A DNA stretch of 64,000 nt from Rhizobium sp. CCGE531 (GTDB taxonomy: Bacteria > Pseudomonadota > Alphaproteobacteria > Rhizobiales > Rhizobiaceae): positions 287,001 through 351,000 of the forward strand of contig NZ_CP032684.1 in the NCBI RefSeq assembly GCF_003627795.1. Reading direction: 5' to 3'. Below, one piece after another: positions 11,429-19,990 of the stretch. Numbering within the stretch: position 1 is the first letter of the stretch; every line of letters begins with the position of its first letter. Made by a program: the position numbers and the translations under genes. The notes beneath the pieces were generated by a model, which was given only the letters and a program-made list of their open reading frames with translations, was not told where the DNA came from and made no database searches.

Positions 11429-12391
11429 TTAGTGGCGGACGTTGATCGCTTCCACTCGGGCGACGCGCCTGAACAGCGTCCATCGTCCATTTTCCCAGCG
11501 ATACTGATCCGGCGAAATAACGTAGGGAACGTCGCTGAGATCGGCGCTGATCAGCTCCAAGAGCTGCAGGCCCTGGGTGTCGTTCTCATGCGTGAAGAAC
11601 ACCTTGTCGCGTGACAGGAACGCCGCGATCGGGGCGGCGCCGCCGGATTGTTCCTGCACCTGCGCCCAGAAATTCGGCAGGAAGGCGATGCTGGATTCGA
11701 ACTGCCCGTCTACCTCGACATATTGGAACCGGCTGCGTTTGGCGATCTGAACGCCGGTCTTGGCGAGGAACTTCTGCAGGTTGGCCTGCGCCGTCTCGGC
11801 AAGCTCCCGGGCATCGATGCCCCAATCGTCCAGCGTGGTCGACATGACATAGCTGACGGTGGTCTCGCCGTTGACGACGAAAAGCTTGATCAGGTTTTCC
11901 GCTTCGTCGAGATAGACGAATTGCGGCGGGCTGGGTTCGTCCTTGACGGCATGCATCATCTGCTGGCGCGCCACCTCGACGAAATCGCGCGTTTTCAGCA
12001 CCGGCAGGACCTTGGAGAGTTCGCTATTGCCCTCCATGGCTTCCGTCATGTTGAGATAGTTGAGCAGAGCCTGCGCGCGCGCCGGCCCTTTCTTTTCGCG
12101 CAATGCCAGCAACGCATTGCTGAGGAATTTCGTCATCGTATCGCCGTTGCGGCTATGCAGCGTCAGGCTGCCGGCTGAAGCGTCGTAATCGACGCGGATC
12201 AGGTCGCCGAAGAACGGCAGGCGCTCCTGCAGATAGGCAGCAAAGGTCGCCTCATCCTGCAAGGCTTCATCCGGAATGTTCAGATCGAGCGTCTTGACGG
12301 TCGTCGTGCTTTCGGGTTCGGGCAGTGTCTGCCCGCCGCGCGTGTCGGATCGACTGTCTCTACCGAAGAGCCTTTTCAGGAAATTGAACAC
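11429..12391 (-). CDS. DUF1444-like protein of unknown function
   Basis: About 320 residues. The resemblance is to DUF1444 (YtpQ-like) proteins: an N-terminal basic FLKRLFGRD segment, a central VYLDEAENLIKLFVVN region and a C-terminal PYVISPDQYRWENGRW. No catalytic motif or membrane segment is evident, so the protein is probably cytoplasmic. No ATG lies near the conserved start. GTG at 12391 with GGGGAC upstream is preferred over the ATG at 12454, whose extra residues are low-complexity Arg-rich. The stop is 25 bp from pncB's, tail to tail. Confidence 0.7.
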   Translation of the reverse strand: MFNFLKRLFGRDSRSDTRGGQTLPEPESTTTVKTLDLNIPDEALQDEATFAAYLQERLPFFGDLIRVDYDASAGSLTLHSRNGDTMTKFLSNALLALREKKGPARAQALLNYLNMTEAMEGNSELSKVLPVLKTRDFVEVARQQMMHAVKDEPSPPQFVYLDEAENLIKLFVVNGETTVSYVMSTTLDDWGIDARELAETAQANLQKFLAKTGVQIAKRSRFQYVEVDGQFESSIAFLPNFWAQVQEQSGGAAPIAAFLSRDKVFFTHENDTQGLQLLELISADLSDVPYVISPDQYRWENGRWTLFRRVARVEAINVRH

Positions 12392-12564
12392 GCGCGTCCC
12401 CGAGTACCGACCGGTATTGCGGCAGAACCTAGCGCGGCCACGGCTCCGGGGCAATGCCGGCCGGGCGATGGATTTGTCCGGTAAGCGCCTGCTTGCCCGG
12501 ATAAAAAACGCGTATAGTCTGCGGGAACGGACCGGATGGTCCGATTGCGGGAAGGGCAGCGCAT

Positions 12565-14742
12565 ATGAGAAATTTTGGGGGTGGCAGGCTGTGGATCGGG
12601 GCTTTGCTTTTATGTCTTCTTGCTCCGGCCGCGCCCTTCACGGCGCTCGCGCAGCCCGCGCCGGCATCACAGCCCGCACCGCCGCCCGACAAGGTCCGTG
12701 AACTGATCCAGTTGATGAACGAGCCCGACGTCAAGCAATGGCTTGCCGCGCAGCTCAACAATCAGCCCACTTCCACCCCGACCTCCACGGCTGATGATCC
12801 AGAAGCCTCGGGAAGCGACCAGATGTCGGCGTTGTCCGGTTTGCTTGGCCACACACGTCACCACCTCGAAGTGGTGTCAGGCGCGGCGATGACGCTGCCC
12901 TACGAAGTCATGACGGCATCGGAAAAGCTCGAGGGCGAGGGCAGGGCGGTCGGCCTGCTCCGCATCATCATCCAGATCGTGATCCTCTTCTTCCTCGGGC
13001 TCGTGGCCGAGCTCGCTGCCGCGCGCTTCATCAATACCAAGCACATGCGGCGCACCGAACGGGCAGCCGGCGTCGAGACCGAGCTGCAGGCGGCGCGGTT
13101 CCAGTTCCTGGGCGGCGTTGTGCCCGCCATCATTCATGGTCTGGTGACGCTGGTTCCGCTTCTCGCTTTCGACTGGCCGCCGGTGATCGAAAACTTTGCC
13201 ATCGCCTGCGTCATCGCGATTGTGTCGATCAGATTGGCGATCTCCATCGGCAAGCTTTTGATGGAACTGATCTCCATGCGCCGGACGGATGATGTTCTGG
13301 ACGAGGATGGCGGTGCTGCCCGCATCGCGGAACGGCGGCTTGTCGCAAAATACTGGTATCGGCGATGCACGCTGTTTGCCACTTACTTTGCTTGCGGCTG
13401 GGCCATCATACAGGCTGTCGCGTCGCTCGGCTTTTCCGCCGGCGCGCGTGACTTCATCGGCTACGCGCTCGGCATCGGCCTGTTCGTGATCGCTGTGGAG
13501 GCCGTGTGGTCGAGGCCCGCCGTTCCGGGAAGCCGGGGAAAGCGGACGATCTCCTGGTTGCTGACGATCTACTTCGCAGCGCTTTGGGGCCTGTGGGTGG
13601 CCGGCTTCGATGGCCTGCTTTGGGTCGGTATCTATGCGATATTGCTGCCGCGCATTCTTTCGGTGTCCACCCGTGCGATCGAGGCGTTGCACGATGCGGC
13701 CGAGGGCATTTTCGGTGCCGGAAAATTGGCGACCGTTCTTCTCGATCGTGGCGTGCGTGCGGTGATCATTACATTCGCAGCCCTCTGGCTCGGTCGGATG
13801 CTGGGGGTCGAAGCTCATGCGATGATGAGCGGCAGTGAATCGAATGTCGGGCGTATCGCTCGCGGCATTCTTGGTGGCATCGTCATTCTGCTGATTGCCG
13901 ATCTCGTCTGGCAGCTGGCGAAAACCTATATCGACGCCAAGCTGATGCAATCCCTGCCCGCCGTTAGCGATTCCGAGGAGATGAGGGCGAGCCGCGCACG
14001 GCTGCAGACGCTGCTGCCGATCTTCCGCAATATCCTGGCCGTCATCATCGGCATCATCGCCGTCATGATGGTGCTGTCCGGTCTCGGCGTTCAGATCGGG
14101 CCGCTGATCGCCGGTGCCGGGGTTGTCGGCGTTGCGGTCGGCTTCGGCGCGCAGACCATCGTCAAGGATGTTATCAGCGGCGTCTTCTACCTCTGGGACG
14201 ATGCCTTCCGCATCGGCGAATATATCGAAAGCGGCAACCACAAGGGCGTGGTGGAATCCTTCAGCCTGCGCTCGGTAAAGCTACGCCACCAGCGCGGCCC
14301 GCTGGCGACGATCCCCTTCGGCTCGCTCGGCGCGGTCAACAACATGAACCGCGACTGGGCGATCGACAAGATCATCATCAAGGTCACCTACGATACCGAT
14401 CTGGTGAAGCTGAAGCGGATCATCAAGGACATCGGCCAGCGCCTGCTCGAAGATGAGGACCTGGCGCCGAACATCATCCAGACGCTAAAGATGAAGGGCG
14501 TCGAGCAGTTCGGCGATTTTGCGATCGAGATCAGACTGGCGATTACCGCCAAGCCGAACGAACTCTCCGTCATCCGCCGCGGCGCGCTGGCGCTGATCAA
14601 GCAGTCCTTCGACGAGAACGGCATCCAGTTCGCCTTCCCGACCGTGCAGGTGGCAGGCGACAAGGATGCGGCCGCCGCCGCTGCCCGGCAGCTTATCGAG
14701 ATGCGGGCGGCAAACGTGGAAGGCGCCCAACAGGCGGGTTAA
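12565..14742 (+). CDS. Large MscS-family mechanosensitive channel
   Basis: A 725-residue inner-membrane channel. The parts in order are a signal peptide (about 1-30), a Pro/Ala-rich periplasmic stretch, an array of membrane helices from about residue 130, and the MscS pore helix and beta domain around residues 500-620. Landmarks are the Gly/Ala-rich GAGVVGVAVGFGAQ pore segment, then DVISGVFYLWDD and PFGSLGAVNNMNRDW. This layout resembles the YbiO/YnaI-type larger channels that release solutes on hypo-osmotic shock. It stands alone, 67 bp before the IS630 left end. Confidence 0.92.
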   Translation: MRNFGGGRLWIGALLLCLLAPAAPFTALAQPAPASQPAPPPDKVRELIQLMNEPDVKQWLAAQLNNQPTSTPTSTADDPEASGSDQMSALSGLLGHTRHHLEVVSGAAMTLPYEVMTASEKLEGEGRAVGLLRIIIQIVILFFLGLVAELAAARFINTKHMRRTERAAGVETELQAARFQFLGGVVPAIIHGLVTLVPLLAFDWPPVIENFAIACVIAIVSIRLAISIGKLLMELISMRRTDDVLDEDGGAARIAERRLVAKYWYRRCTLFATYFACGWAIIQAVASLGFSAGARDFIGYALGIGLFVIAVEAVWSRPAVPGSRGKRTISWLLTIYFAALWGLWVAGFDGLLWVGIYAILLPRILSVSTRAIEALHDAAEGIFGAGKLATVLLDRGVRAVIITFAALWLGRMLGVEAHAMMSGSESNVGRIARGILGGIVILLIADLVWQLAKTYIDAKLMQSLPAVSDSEEMRASRARLQTLLPIFRNILAVIIGIIAVMMVLSGLGVQIGPLIAGAGVVGVAVGFGAQTIVKDVISGVFYLWDDAFRIGEYIESGNHKGVVESFSLRSVKLRHQRGPLATIPFGSLGAVNNMNRDWAIDKIIIKVTYDTDLVKLKRIIKDIGQRLLEDEDLAPNIIQTLKMKGVEQFGDFAIEIRLAITAKPNELSVIRRGALALIKQSFDENGIQFAFPTVQVAGDKDAAAAAARQLIEMRAANVEGAQQAG

Positions 14743-14818
14743 CGCCCGGAATATAACCAGGGCAATCCAACGCCGCCATGAATTTCTCGGGCTTTGCCGG
14801 CAGCGAGCCTAGAGTGTT

Positions 14819-15475
14819 TCATGTTTTGTTTGAAGCATAGCCAGCGTTGGCAAGATAGTTGGCACACTCGTCTGGGCCGATTGTCTGGACGAGTGAGCCA
14901 AGATATCGCCAGGTGTCGTCGATGGTTCTCATCTGTGCTTTTCGCATCCAATGCTTGATCTTGGCGAAGGCCTGTTCGATCGGATTGAGGTCTGGTGAAT
15001 AGGGCGGCAGAAACCAGAGCCTTGCACCGGCGGCCTTGATCAACTGGCGTATCTGCCCGGATTTGTGGCTGCCCAGATTGTCCATGATGACGATGTCGCC
15101 TGGCTGCAGCGTCGGGACGAGTTGTTGTTCGACATAGGCCCTGAAGCACTGGCCATTGATCGGGCCGTCGAAGACGCAGGGTGCGGTGAGACAATCGGCC
15201 CGGAGCGCGCCGACGAAGGTCAATGTCCGCCAATGGCCGTGCGGGGCAAAGCCTCGCAGTCGCTTGCCCTTAACACCCCAGCCGTAAAGGGGAGCCATGT
15301 TGGTCTTGATCCAGGTTTCGTCGATGAACACGAGCCTTTGAGGGTCGAGCCGCGTCTGCCATGACTGCCAGCGCTTGCGTCGACGGGCGATATCAGTGCG
15401 CGCCTGCTCGAGGGCAAACATCGTTTTTTTTGAAGCGCAGCCCCTCGCGGCGCAGAAAACGCCAAACGGCGTCAT
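14819..15475 (-). CDS. IS630-family transposase, DDE domain part (orfB)
   Basis: The catalytic half of an IS630 transposase. It shows VFIDETW (first Asp), VIMDNLGSHK (second Asp) and PPYSPDLNPIEQAFAKIKHW (Glu). The stop lies within the left inverted repeat, 8 bp from the element end. Its own ATG at 15475 is probably not used. The reading frame continues from orfA through the run of eight A at 15424-15431 (coding strand). Losing one A, or a +1 slip, would give the continuous sequence LRFKKTMFALEQAR. Confidence 0.88.
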   Translation of the reverse strand: MTPFGVFCAARGCASKKTMFALEQARTDIARRRKRWQSWQTRLDPQRLVFIDETWIKTNMAPLYGWGVKGKRLRGFAPHGHWRTLTFVGALRADCLTAPCVFDGPINGQCFRAYVEQQLVPTLQPGDIVIMDNLGSHKSGQIRQLIKAAGARLWFLPPYSPDLNPIEQAFAKIKHWMRKAQMRTIDDTWRYLGSLVQTIGPDECANYLANAGYASNKT

Positions 15476-15767
15476 GCGAGACGATGATGCCTCTCACCGC
15501 CAGTTCGTCCTTGAGGCCGTGCAGGCTGATCTGCGGCGTCTGAGCAATCCGCTCGGCTATAAAAGCACGATGCGGTTCCAAAAGGCGCTTGCGATGCCCT
15601 CCCATCTGACCGGGCGCAACCGAACCGCTGCGGCGATACCGCTGCGACCACTTCACGACAGACGACACCGAGACGCCGAACCGCGCGGCCACCGAGCGAC
15701 AGCTCTCTCCCGCCGTGACAGCAGCCACGACACGTTCACGCAGATCATTCGAAAGAGGTGCGACCAT
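15393..15767 (-). CDS. IS630-family transposase, N-terminal helix-turn-helix part (orfA)
   Basis: The DNA-binding half of the IS630 transposase. A helix-turn-helix covers about residues 10-45 (VAARFGVSVSSVVKWSQRY) and a winged-helix part follows to about residue 110. The start at 15767 has GGAGGT 8 nt upstream; an in-frame start at 15794 has none. After FKK the frame runs on for 12 residues and stops without the DDE domain, so a full transposase requires frameshifting or slippage on the A-run into orfB. The alternative is that the extra A inactivated the copy. Confidence 0.85.
   Translation of the reverse strand: MVAPLSNDLRERVVAAVTAGESCRSVAARFGVSVSSVVKWSQRYRRSGSVAPGQMGGHRKRLLEPHRAFIAERIAQTPQISLHGLKDELAVRGIIVSHDAVWRFLRREGLRFKKNDVCPRAGAH
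15424..15431 (-). other. A8 slippage site between IS630 orfA and orfB
   Basis: Eight consecutive A residues on the coding strand, exactly where the two transposase frames should join. Seven A would give one uninterrupted frame. IS630 elements with two overlapping frames joined at an A-run are known. A simple mutation or a sequencing error in the homopolymer would look the same. Confidence 0.6.
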
Positions 15768-16160
15768 CGATGCTGACCTCCTCTCAGCCAGCATCTTGAA
15801 TCACATTCGAACCCAAAAGGGAATCTGGAGGGTTATTTGAGGGCGCATCAGGCGGTCCGGCGAATTCGGGCGACCTCATGTAAGCCGGATTGAACTAAGG
15901 CGCGGGTAGTTTGACGCTGCTATGGGGAATTTTAGAGCACGCCCGCCGGAGCGGTACCGGGAACAATTTAGCCACGGCCGGTCCATCGGGAAGATAGGTC
16001 GAATGTACGCTTTCAGGAGCGGTTTGCCGTACGTTTCGGGGATCTATTTGCGAAATGGGTCGGTACCGGCGGTCTTTTGACCTGGCTAAGGTCAAGCGAT
16101 ATCGCACGCTGGAGATGCGCTGGGTCTGTGGTCGTATAACGTGGCGCGGATTGTCGGGCG

Positions 16161-17348
16161 TCATGATGTATCGCACCGGAAGGATGAAGGTCGGAGGGGC
16201 GCAACTGGTGCAACGTTGACGCCTGTCCTACGCATGGGGCGCCGGCAGTCGGGGCATTCGTAGGAGTGCGTTTGCTGCGATTTGGCTGAATGGGGTTGCC
16301 CGCCTGTTGGTGATGGCTGGCCGAGGAGGCTTCTGCAGAGACTGATACGATCCCGCCGATGACAATTGGCGAGAAAGCCGAAGTGGCGCATGCGGTGGAA
16401 ACCATCCGGAATTACATGAAGGAGAAAGCGCCGAATGAACTCGTAGGGACGAAGGCGCATGATCTTGTCACGGTCGCGACCATTGCCACGATAATCCTTC
16501 CATCGGAAGGCGACGTGGTCGCCATCGGCATGAACGATACGGCTGTTTGCGATAGCGACACGATGGGTGTAGCGGCCGAGATAGGCAAGCACCTGGTCCG
16601 GCCCACCGAAGGGCGGCTTGGCATAGACGACCCATTCGATGCTGCGAGCGCGCGAGAGATGGCAGGTGAATGTGTTGTCGTCGTTGAGATGAGCGAGTTC
16701 GTTGACGAAGTGCAGCTCACCTTGGGCGAAAGCTTCAGCGAGGGCGGTCAGAAAGAGTCGCCGAAACAGGCGTGACAACACCCGAACGGGTAGAAAGAAG
16801 CCCGGTCGGCACGCGACCCACCTTGATCTGTCTGGTGAAAGACCGCCGCCCGGCACGAGACAATGGGCATGGGGATGGTGGGTCATCGCCTGGCCCCAAG
16901 TGTGAAGGACGGCGGTGACGCCGATCTCGGCGCCCAGCCATTTGGGGTTGGCCGCGATGGTCTGCAGCGTCTCGGCTGAGATCCGCATCAGCAATGCATA
17001 GACGACCGCCTTGTTCTGGAAGGCGATCTCGGCGACGCCACGCGGTAGCGTGAAGACCACATGGAAGTATGGGACTGGCAAGAGATCGGCGACGCGTGCG
17101 TCGACCCACTCCTTGCGAGCCGCGCCCTGACACTTCGGGCAGTGGCGGTTACGGCAGGAATTGTAAGAGATGCGGGTCTTGCCGCACTCGTCGCAGGCAT
17201 CGACGTGACCCCCGAGCCTGGGTGTCCGGCAAGCTTCTATCGCGCCCATGACGCGTCGTTCGCCGCGGCCAAGATGACCGACGTTCTCCCACCTATAAGA
17301 GTCCCCATGTCGCCGGAAGATGTCGGCGACTTCGAAGGTCGGGCGCAA
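16161..17348 (-). CDS. IS91-family HUH (Y1) transposase
   Basis: A 395-residue rolling-circle transposase. An N-terminal zinc-binding region (CDECGK then CRNRHCPKCQ, about residues 52-75) is followed by the HUH motif HPHAHCLVPGG and the tyrosine-bearing LGRYTHRVAIAN. The C-terminus carries a further CPDC-type pair (about residue 367). It appears full length and intact. It lies 5 bp after the tyrosine recombinase gene, so the two form one operon. The product nicks and transfers single-stranded DNA from the ori end near 15900. Confidence 0.92.
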   Translation of the reverse strand: MRPTFEVADIFRRHGDSYRWENVGHLGRGERRVMGAIEACRTPRLGGHVDACDECGKTRISYNSCRNRHCPKCQGAARKEWVDARVADLLPVPYFHVVFTLPRGVAEIAFQNKAVVYALLMRISAETLQTIAANPKWLGAEIGVTAVLHTWGQAMTHHPHAHCLVPGGGLSPDRSRWVACRPGFFLPVRVLSRLFRRLFLTALAEAFAQGELHFVNELAHLNDDNTFTCHLSRARSIEWVVYAKPPFGGPDQVLAYLGRYTHRVAIANSRIVHADGDHVAFRWKDYRGNGRDRDKIMRLRPYEFIRRFLLHVIPDGFHRMRHFGFLANCHRRDRISLCRSLLGQPSPTGGQPHSAKSQQTHSYECPDCRRPMRRTGVNVAPVAPLRPSSFRCDTS

Positions 17349-17353
17349 CCGAT

Positions 17354-18217
17354 TTACGATCCCGGCGGCGTCACCTCCAGCTGCAACAGATCAAGTGGGC
17401 TGGCTGTTGATCGGATCGTGTCGGTGGAAACCTGCGTATAGTGTGCCGTGCTCGACAGATGGGCATGGCCGAGCAGGACCTGGATGATCCGGATGTCAGT
17501 GCCATTCTCCAGTAGGTGAGTGGCAAAGGAATGCCGCAACGTATGAACGGTGACGCGTTTTGAAAGACCCGTTGCGGCAACCGCCGATCGGCAAGCGGCA
17601 TTCAAGACTGTCGGTTCGATCGGTTTGTCGGCATCACGCCCTGGAAAAAGGAATGCCGTGGGGCGCGATAGACGCCAATAGCTGCGCAGGATGCCGAGCA
17701 GTTCTGTCGACAGCATAACGTATCGGGCTTTGGCGCCTTTACCATGGCGAACATGCATCACCATGCGGGAGCTGTCGACATCCTCGACCTTCAGTCCGCA
17801 GACCTCACCGACCCTGAGGCCAGCAGCATAAGCCGTAGTCAGCGCCACGCGCGCCTTCAGACTGGAGACGGCCTCAAGAAATTGCACCACTTCGTCCGCC
17901 GACAGAATAACAGGAAGTTTCCGTGGCTCGCGCGCGTACGGGATCCGCTCGGGGACATCGTCCTGACCCAGAGTGATCCCATAGAAAAACCGAAGAGCGC
18001 ATACAATCTGGTTCAACGATGCCCAGGATATCCCGGTTGAGACGAGGTAAACCTGGAAGCTACGAATATCGTCAAGATCGAGCCGATCAGGCGATCGGGC
18101 GAAATAGCGGCTGAACTTCCGGACTGCACTGATGTAGGATCGTTGGGTCGCCGGGGACAAATTGCGGACCGTCATGTCCTCAATCATCCGGCGGCGAAGA
18201 GGGCTCATCTCAGCCAT
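17354..18217 (-). CDS. Tyrosine recombinase/integrase accompanying the IS91-like transposase
   Basis: A 287-residue site-specific recombinase of the XerC/D-like phage-integrase family. The SAM-like N-terminal domain covers about residues 10-95. The catalytic set is complete: Arg in AAGLRVGEV, His-x-x-Arg in HTLRHSFATHLL, His in LLGHAHLSST and Tyr in AHYTQVSTD. The start at 18217 has AGGAGG 5 nt upstream; an in-frame start exists at 18253. Such integrases are commonly paired with IS91-like transposases, but what this one recombines is not established. Confidence 0.88.
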   Translation of the reverse strand: MAEMSPLRRRMIEDMTVRNLSPATQRSYISAVRKFSRYFARSPDRLDLDDIRSFQVYLVSTGISWASLNQIVCALRFFYGITLGQDDVPERIPYAREPRKLPVILSADEVVQFLEAVSSLKARVALTTAYAAGLRVGEVCGLKVEDVDSSRMVMHVRHGKGAKARYVMLSTELLGILRSYWRLSRPTAFLFPGRDADKPIEPTVLNAACRSAVAATGLSKRVTVHTLRHSFATHLLENGTDIRIIQVLLGHAHLSSTAHYTQVSTDTIRSTASPLDLLQLEVTPPGS

Positions 18218-18351
18218 CGGGGCCTCCTGTCTGAAGGGTGGGTTGCAACACAACCATCCTCTCAGTCAGGGCGCTCTCGTCAAAGCCTGCCTCAAATCGC
18301 CGCGATCAGCGGCTTAGTTCAATCCACGATTCTAACAAAGTCAGAAACGCT

Positions 18352-19410
18352 CTAGTGCTTCGGCGCGGCGGTGCTGCCGCGCACGACCAGGGTGACGTCG
18401 ATCATCTCGCGCTCGGTGGGTATGGCGTCGGCAAGGACTGCTTCTACCGCGCGCTGCGCGATCTCGGCAAAAGGCTGGGCCATCGTCGTCAGGCCGGGCT
18501 CCACCATGCCGCCTTCCGGCACGCCATCGAAGCCGATGACGGAAATGTCTTGCGGAACCGAAAGGCCACGGGCGCGCAGCCAATTGATCGCCAGAAGCGC
18601 GATATTGTCGGACATGGCAAGGATCGCCGTCGGCGGTTCGGGCGCGGAAAACAGGTAGGCGAGCCCGGCTTCGACGCTTGGCTTGTCGTTGAGCGTCTCA
18701 TAGACCGGCACGTCCTCGCGACTTATCCCGAACACTTCGAGCGCCTGCCAATAGCCGAGCGCACGATCGCGCGAGGTGGAATAGATCGCCCGCCCGATGT
18801 CGTCGACGCCGACCGGCCCGACATGATCGTCCGAGAGTTCGGTTGCGAGCACGCCGAAACGCCGGTGGCCCAATTCCGCCAGATGGCGTGCCGCGACGGC
18901 GGCACCTCCCAGATTGTCGACGCTGATCGAGGGGATCGACCCGTCCTCGTCATTCAAGGCGAGAGCGATGAAGGGCAATTGCCGTTCGCGCGTCAACTGC
19001 ACCAGCTTTTCGCCGCCTTCCACGCAGAGCAGGATGAAACCATCGACAAGAGCGCTCTTGATGTTCCAGTCCAGCTTCTGCCGGTCCTTGGCGGAGACCA
19101 GGGCGAGGCCCGTGCCGCTGGCATCGCAGACCTGGGACACGGCCGCCAGGAGCGCTCTCGCCCAGGGATCGTCGAAGAAATAGGCAAGCGGCTCGACGGC
19201 GGCGACGCCGATGGCATTGACCTTTCCGGCCCGCAGCAGCCGCCCTGTCAGGCTCGGGCCGGCATAGCCGAGCCGTTTGGCCGTCTCGAGCACATGCTCG
19301 CGCACTTCCTCGCGCACCACTTCCGGCCGGTTGAAAACATTGGAGGCGGTTCCCTGCGATACGCCCGCCGCCTTGGCGACATCCGCGAGCCTGATGGTCC
19401 CCTTGGCCAA
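18352..19410 (-). CDS. LacI-family transcriptional regulator
   Basis: A 352-residue repressor. The LacI helix-turn-helix (RLADVAKAAGVSQGTASNVFN, about residues 7-27) is followed by a periplasmic-binding-protein-like sugar domain ending in VIGFDGVPEGG. Its TAG stop shares the TA at the IS630 insertion, and the pre-insertion sequence would also have read TAG, so the protein is unchanged. Upstream (19451-19545) are three copies of a TTGAATCGATTCAA-type palindrome. The divergent target is a single unrecognised 97-residue gene; no sugar transporter or enzyme is adjacent, so the inducer is unknown. Confidence 0.92.
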   Translation of the reverse strand: MAKGTIRLADVAKAAGVSQGTASNVFNRPEVVREEVREHVLETAKRLGYAGPSLTGRLLRAGKVNAIGVAAVEPLAYFFDDPWARALLAAVSQVCDASGTGLALVSAKDRQKLDWNIKSALVDGFILLCVEGGEKLVQLTRERQLPFIALALNDEDGSIPSISVDNLGGAAVAARHLAELGHRRFGVLATELSDDHVGPVGVDDIGRAIYSTSRDRALGYWQALEVFGISREDVPVYETLNDKPSVEAGLAYLFSAPEPPTAILAMSDNIALLAINWLRARGLSVPQDISVIGFDGVPEGGMVEPGLTTMAQPFAEIAQRAVEAVLADAIPTEREMIDVTLVVRGSTAAPKH

Positions 19411-19450
19411 TGAAATCCTCCATCTGTTTCAGGTGGATATTAGCACGAAG

Positions 19451-19545
19451 TTGTATCGGTTCAATTCTGCTTGACAGCAGATTTTTGAGGCGTACGATTG
19501 AACCGATTCAAGAAGTCAATCCGAGTCGAAATTGAATCGATTCAA
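19451..19545. promoter_or_regulatory. Three LacI-type operators between divergent genes
   Basis: A perfect 14-bp palindrome TTGAATCGATTCAA lies at 19532-19545. TTGAACCGATTCAA (one mismatch) lies at 19498-19511 and a weaker TTGTATCGGTTCAA at 19451-19464. The first two are 34 bp apart centre to centre. The best copy lies just before the ribosome site of the plus-strand gene, and the weakest is closest to the LacI gene, which suggests strong repression of the target and mild autoregulation. The CG-centred palindrome is typical of LacI-family sites. Confidence 0.82.
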
Positions 19546-19562
19546 AACGGAAAGATGAACCG

Positions 19563-19856
19563 ATGCTGACCAACTATCTCTTCAAGGATCTCTATGATGA
19601 TCGATGGGGCGATCCTGCCAATCCAAACGCGGTCGATCCGCCTTCATCCGGGGACAATCGCGGTGCTGGCGGGAAAGGTATCCTGAGCCGCGTGGCAGGG
19701 CTCTTCCGCCGCCGTCGCGCTCGTCCGTCGGCGTGGTCCTTCACGATTCCGAGCGAGACATCGGACACGGAAGGCGAGCCCGAAATCCGGCATCGCATCT
19801 GTGACGAAGACCCGAAATTCCTTGCCATCGCCAAGGCCCTGTCGCGGAATTGCTAG
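19563..19856 (+). CDS. Small protein of unknown function behind LacI-type operators
   Basis: A 97-residue protein that I do not recognise. It begins MLTNYLFKDLYDDRWGDP, has a Gly/Asp-rich linker, a basic patch (LFRRRRARPSAW, about residues 48-59) and an acidic C-terminal part. There is no signal peptide or membrane segment. GGAAAG lies 8 nt before the ATG and the best LacI operator lies just upstream, which supports a real, regulated gene. Two alternatives remain: the 5' remnant of a lost catabolic operon, or a spurious frame. A RIME-like repeat follows 20 bp later. Confidence 0.5.
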   Translation: MLTNYLFKDLYDDRWGDPANPNAVDPPSSGDNRGAGGKGILSRVAGLFRRRRARPSAWSFTIPSETSDTEGEPEIRHRICDEDPKFLAIAKALSRNC

Positions 19857-19877
19857 GGCAACGCCATGAGTTGCTCC

Positions 19878-19980
19878 AGAGTATTTCCGCTTTTCTTCGA
19901 ATCGCGAAAACACTCTTTCTTCTTGTTTCGCTACGCATTCTGGACGGAAAACCGCTGCGCATTTTTCCTAGAACTGCTCC
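19878..19980. repeat. RIME-like intergenic repeat, copy 2
   Basis: The second copy of the element of about 100 bp seen at 688-790. It begins AGAGTATTTCCGCTTTTC and ends GAACTGCTCC. It sits between the 97-residue gene and the stop of the SDR gene. Its palindromes could form stem-loops in a transcript from either side and may act as a terminator or stabiliser. The similarity is seen directly; the function is inferred. Confidence 0.75.
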
Positions 19981-19990
19981 AACGCCGGCC

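Larger units (their letters stand above)
15887..18325 (-). mobile_element. IS91-like element with tyrosine recombinase, inserted in the IS630 element
   Basis: A 2.4-kb element encoding a tyrosine recombinase and an HUH transposase on the minus strand. Its edges are marked by a perfect 13-bp inverted pair, GGATTGAACTAAG at 15887-15899 and its complement at 18313-18325. Both contain GAAC/GTTC, the target tetranucleotide described for IS91 replication ends. No target duplication is visible, as expected for IS91. The bases between 15900 and 16160 would hold the ori end and those from 18218 to 18312 the ter end. Exact boundaries are inferred. Confidence 0.72.
14810..18354. mobile_element. IS630-family element split by a nested IS91-like element
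   Basis: The outer ends are TA-GAGTGTTTC at 14810 and GAAACGCTC-TA ending at 18354. The terminal 25 bp of both ends (14812-14836, and the complement of 18328-18352) agree at about 18 positions. TA flanks both sides, as expected for IS630. The transposase genes occupy 14819-15767. Removing the inner element (15887-18325) leaves about 1.1 kb, the normal IS630 length. The insertion point is the stop codon of the LacI-type gene, which is re-formed by the element end. Ends were found by eye and could be off by a base or two. Confidence 0.8.

Noticed and set aside
15795..15850. Right end of the IS630 element close to its orfA
   Set aside because: No sequence here matches the left terminal repeat. 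The matching repeat with a TA flank lies at 18328-18354 beyond the nested element.
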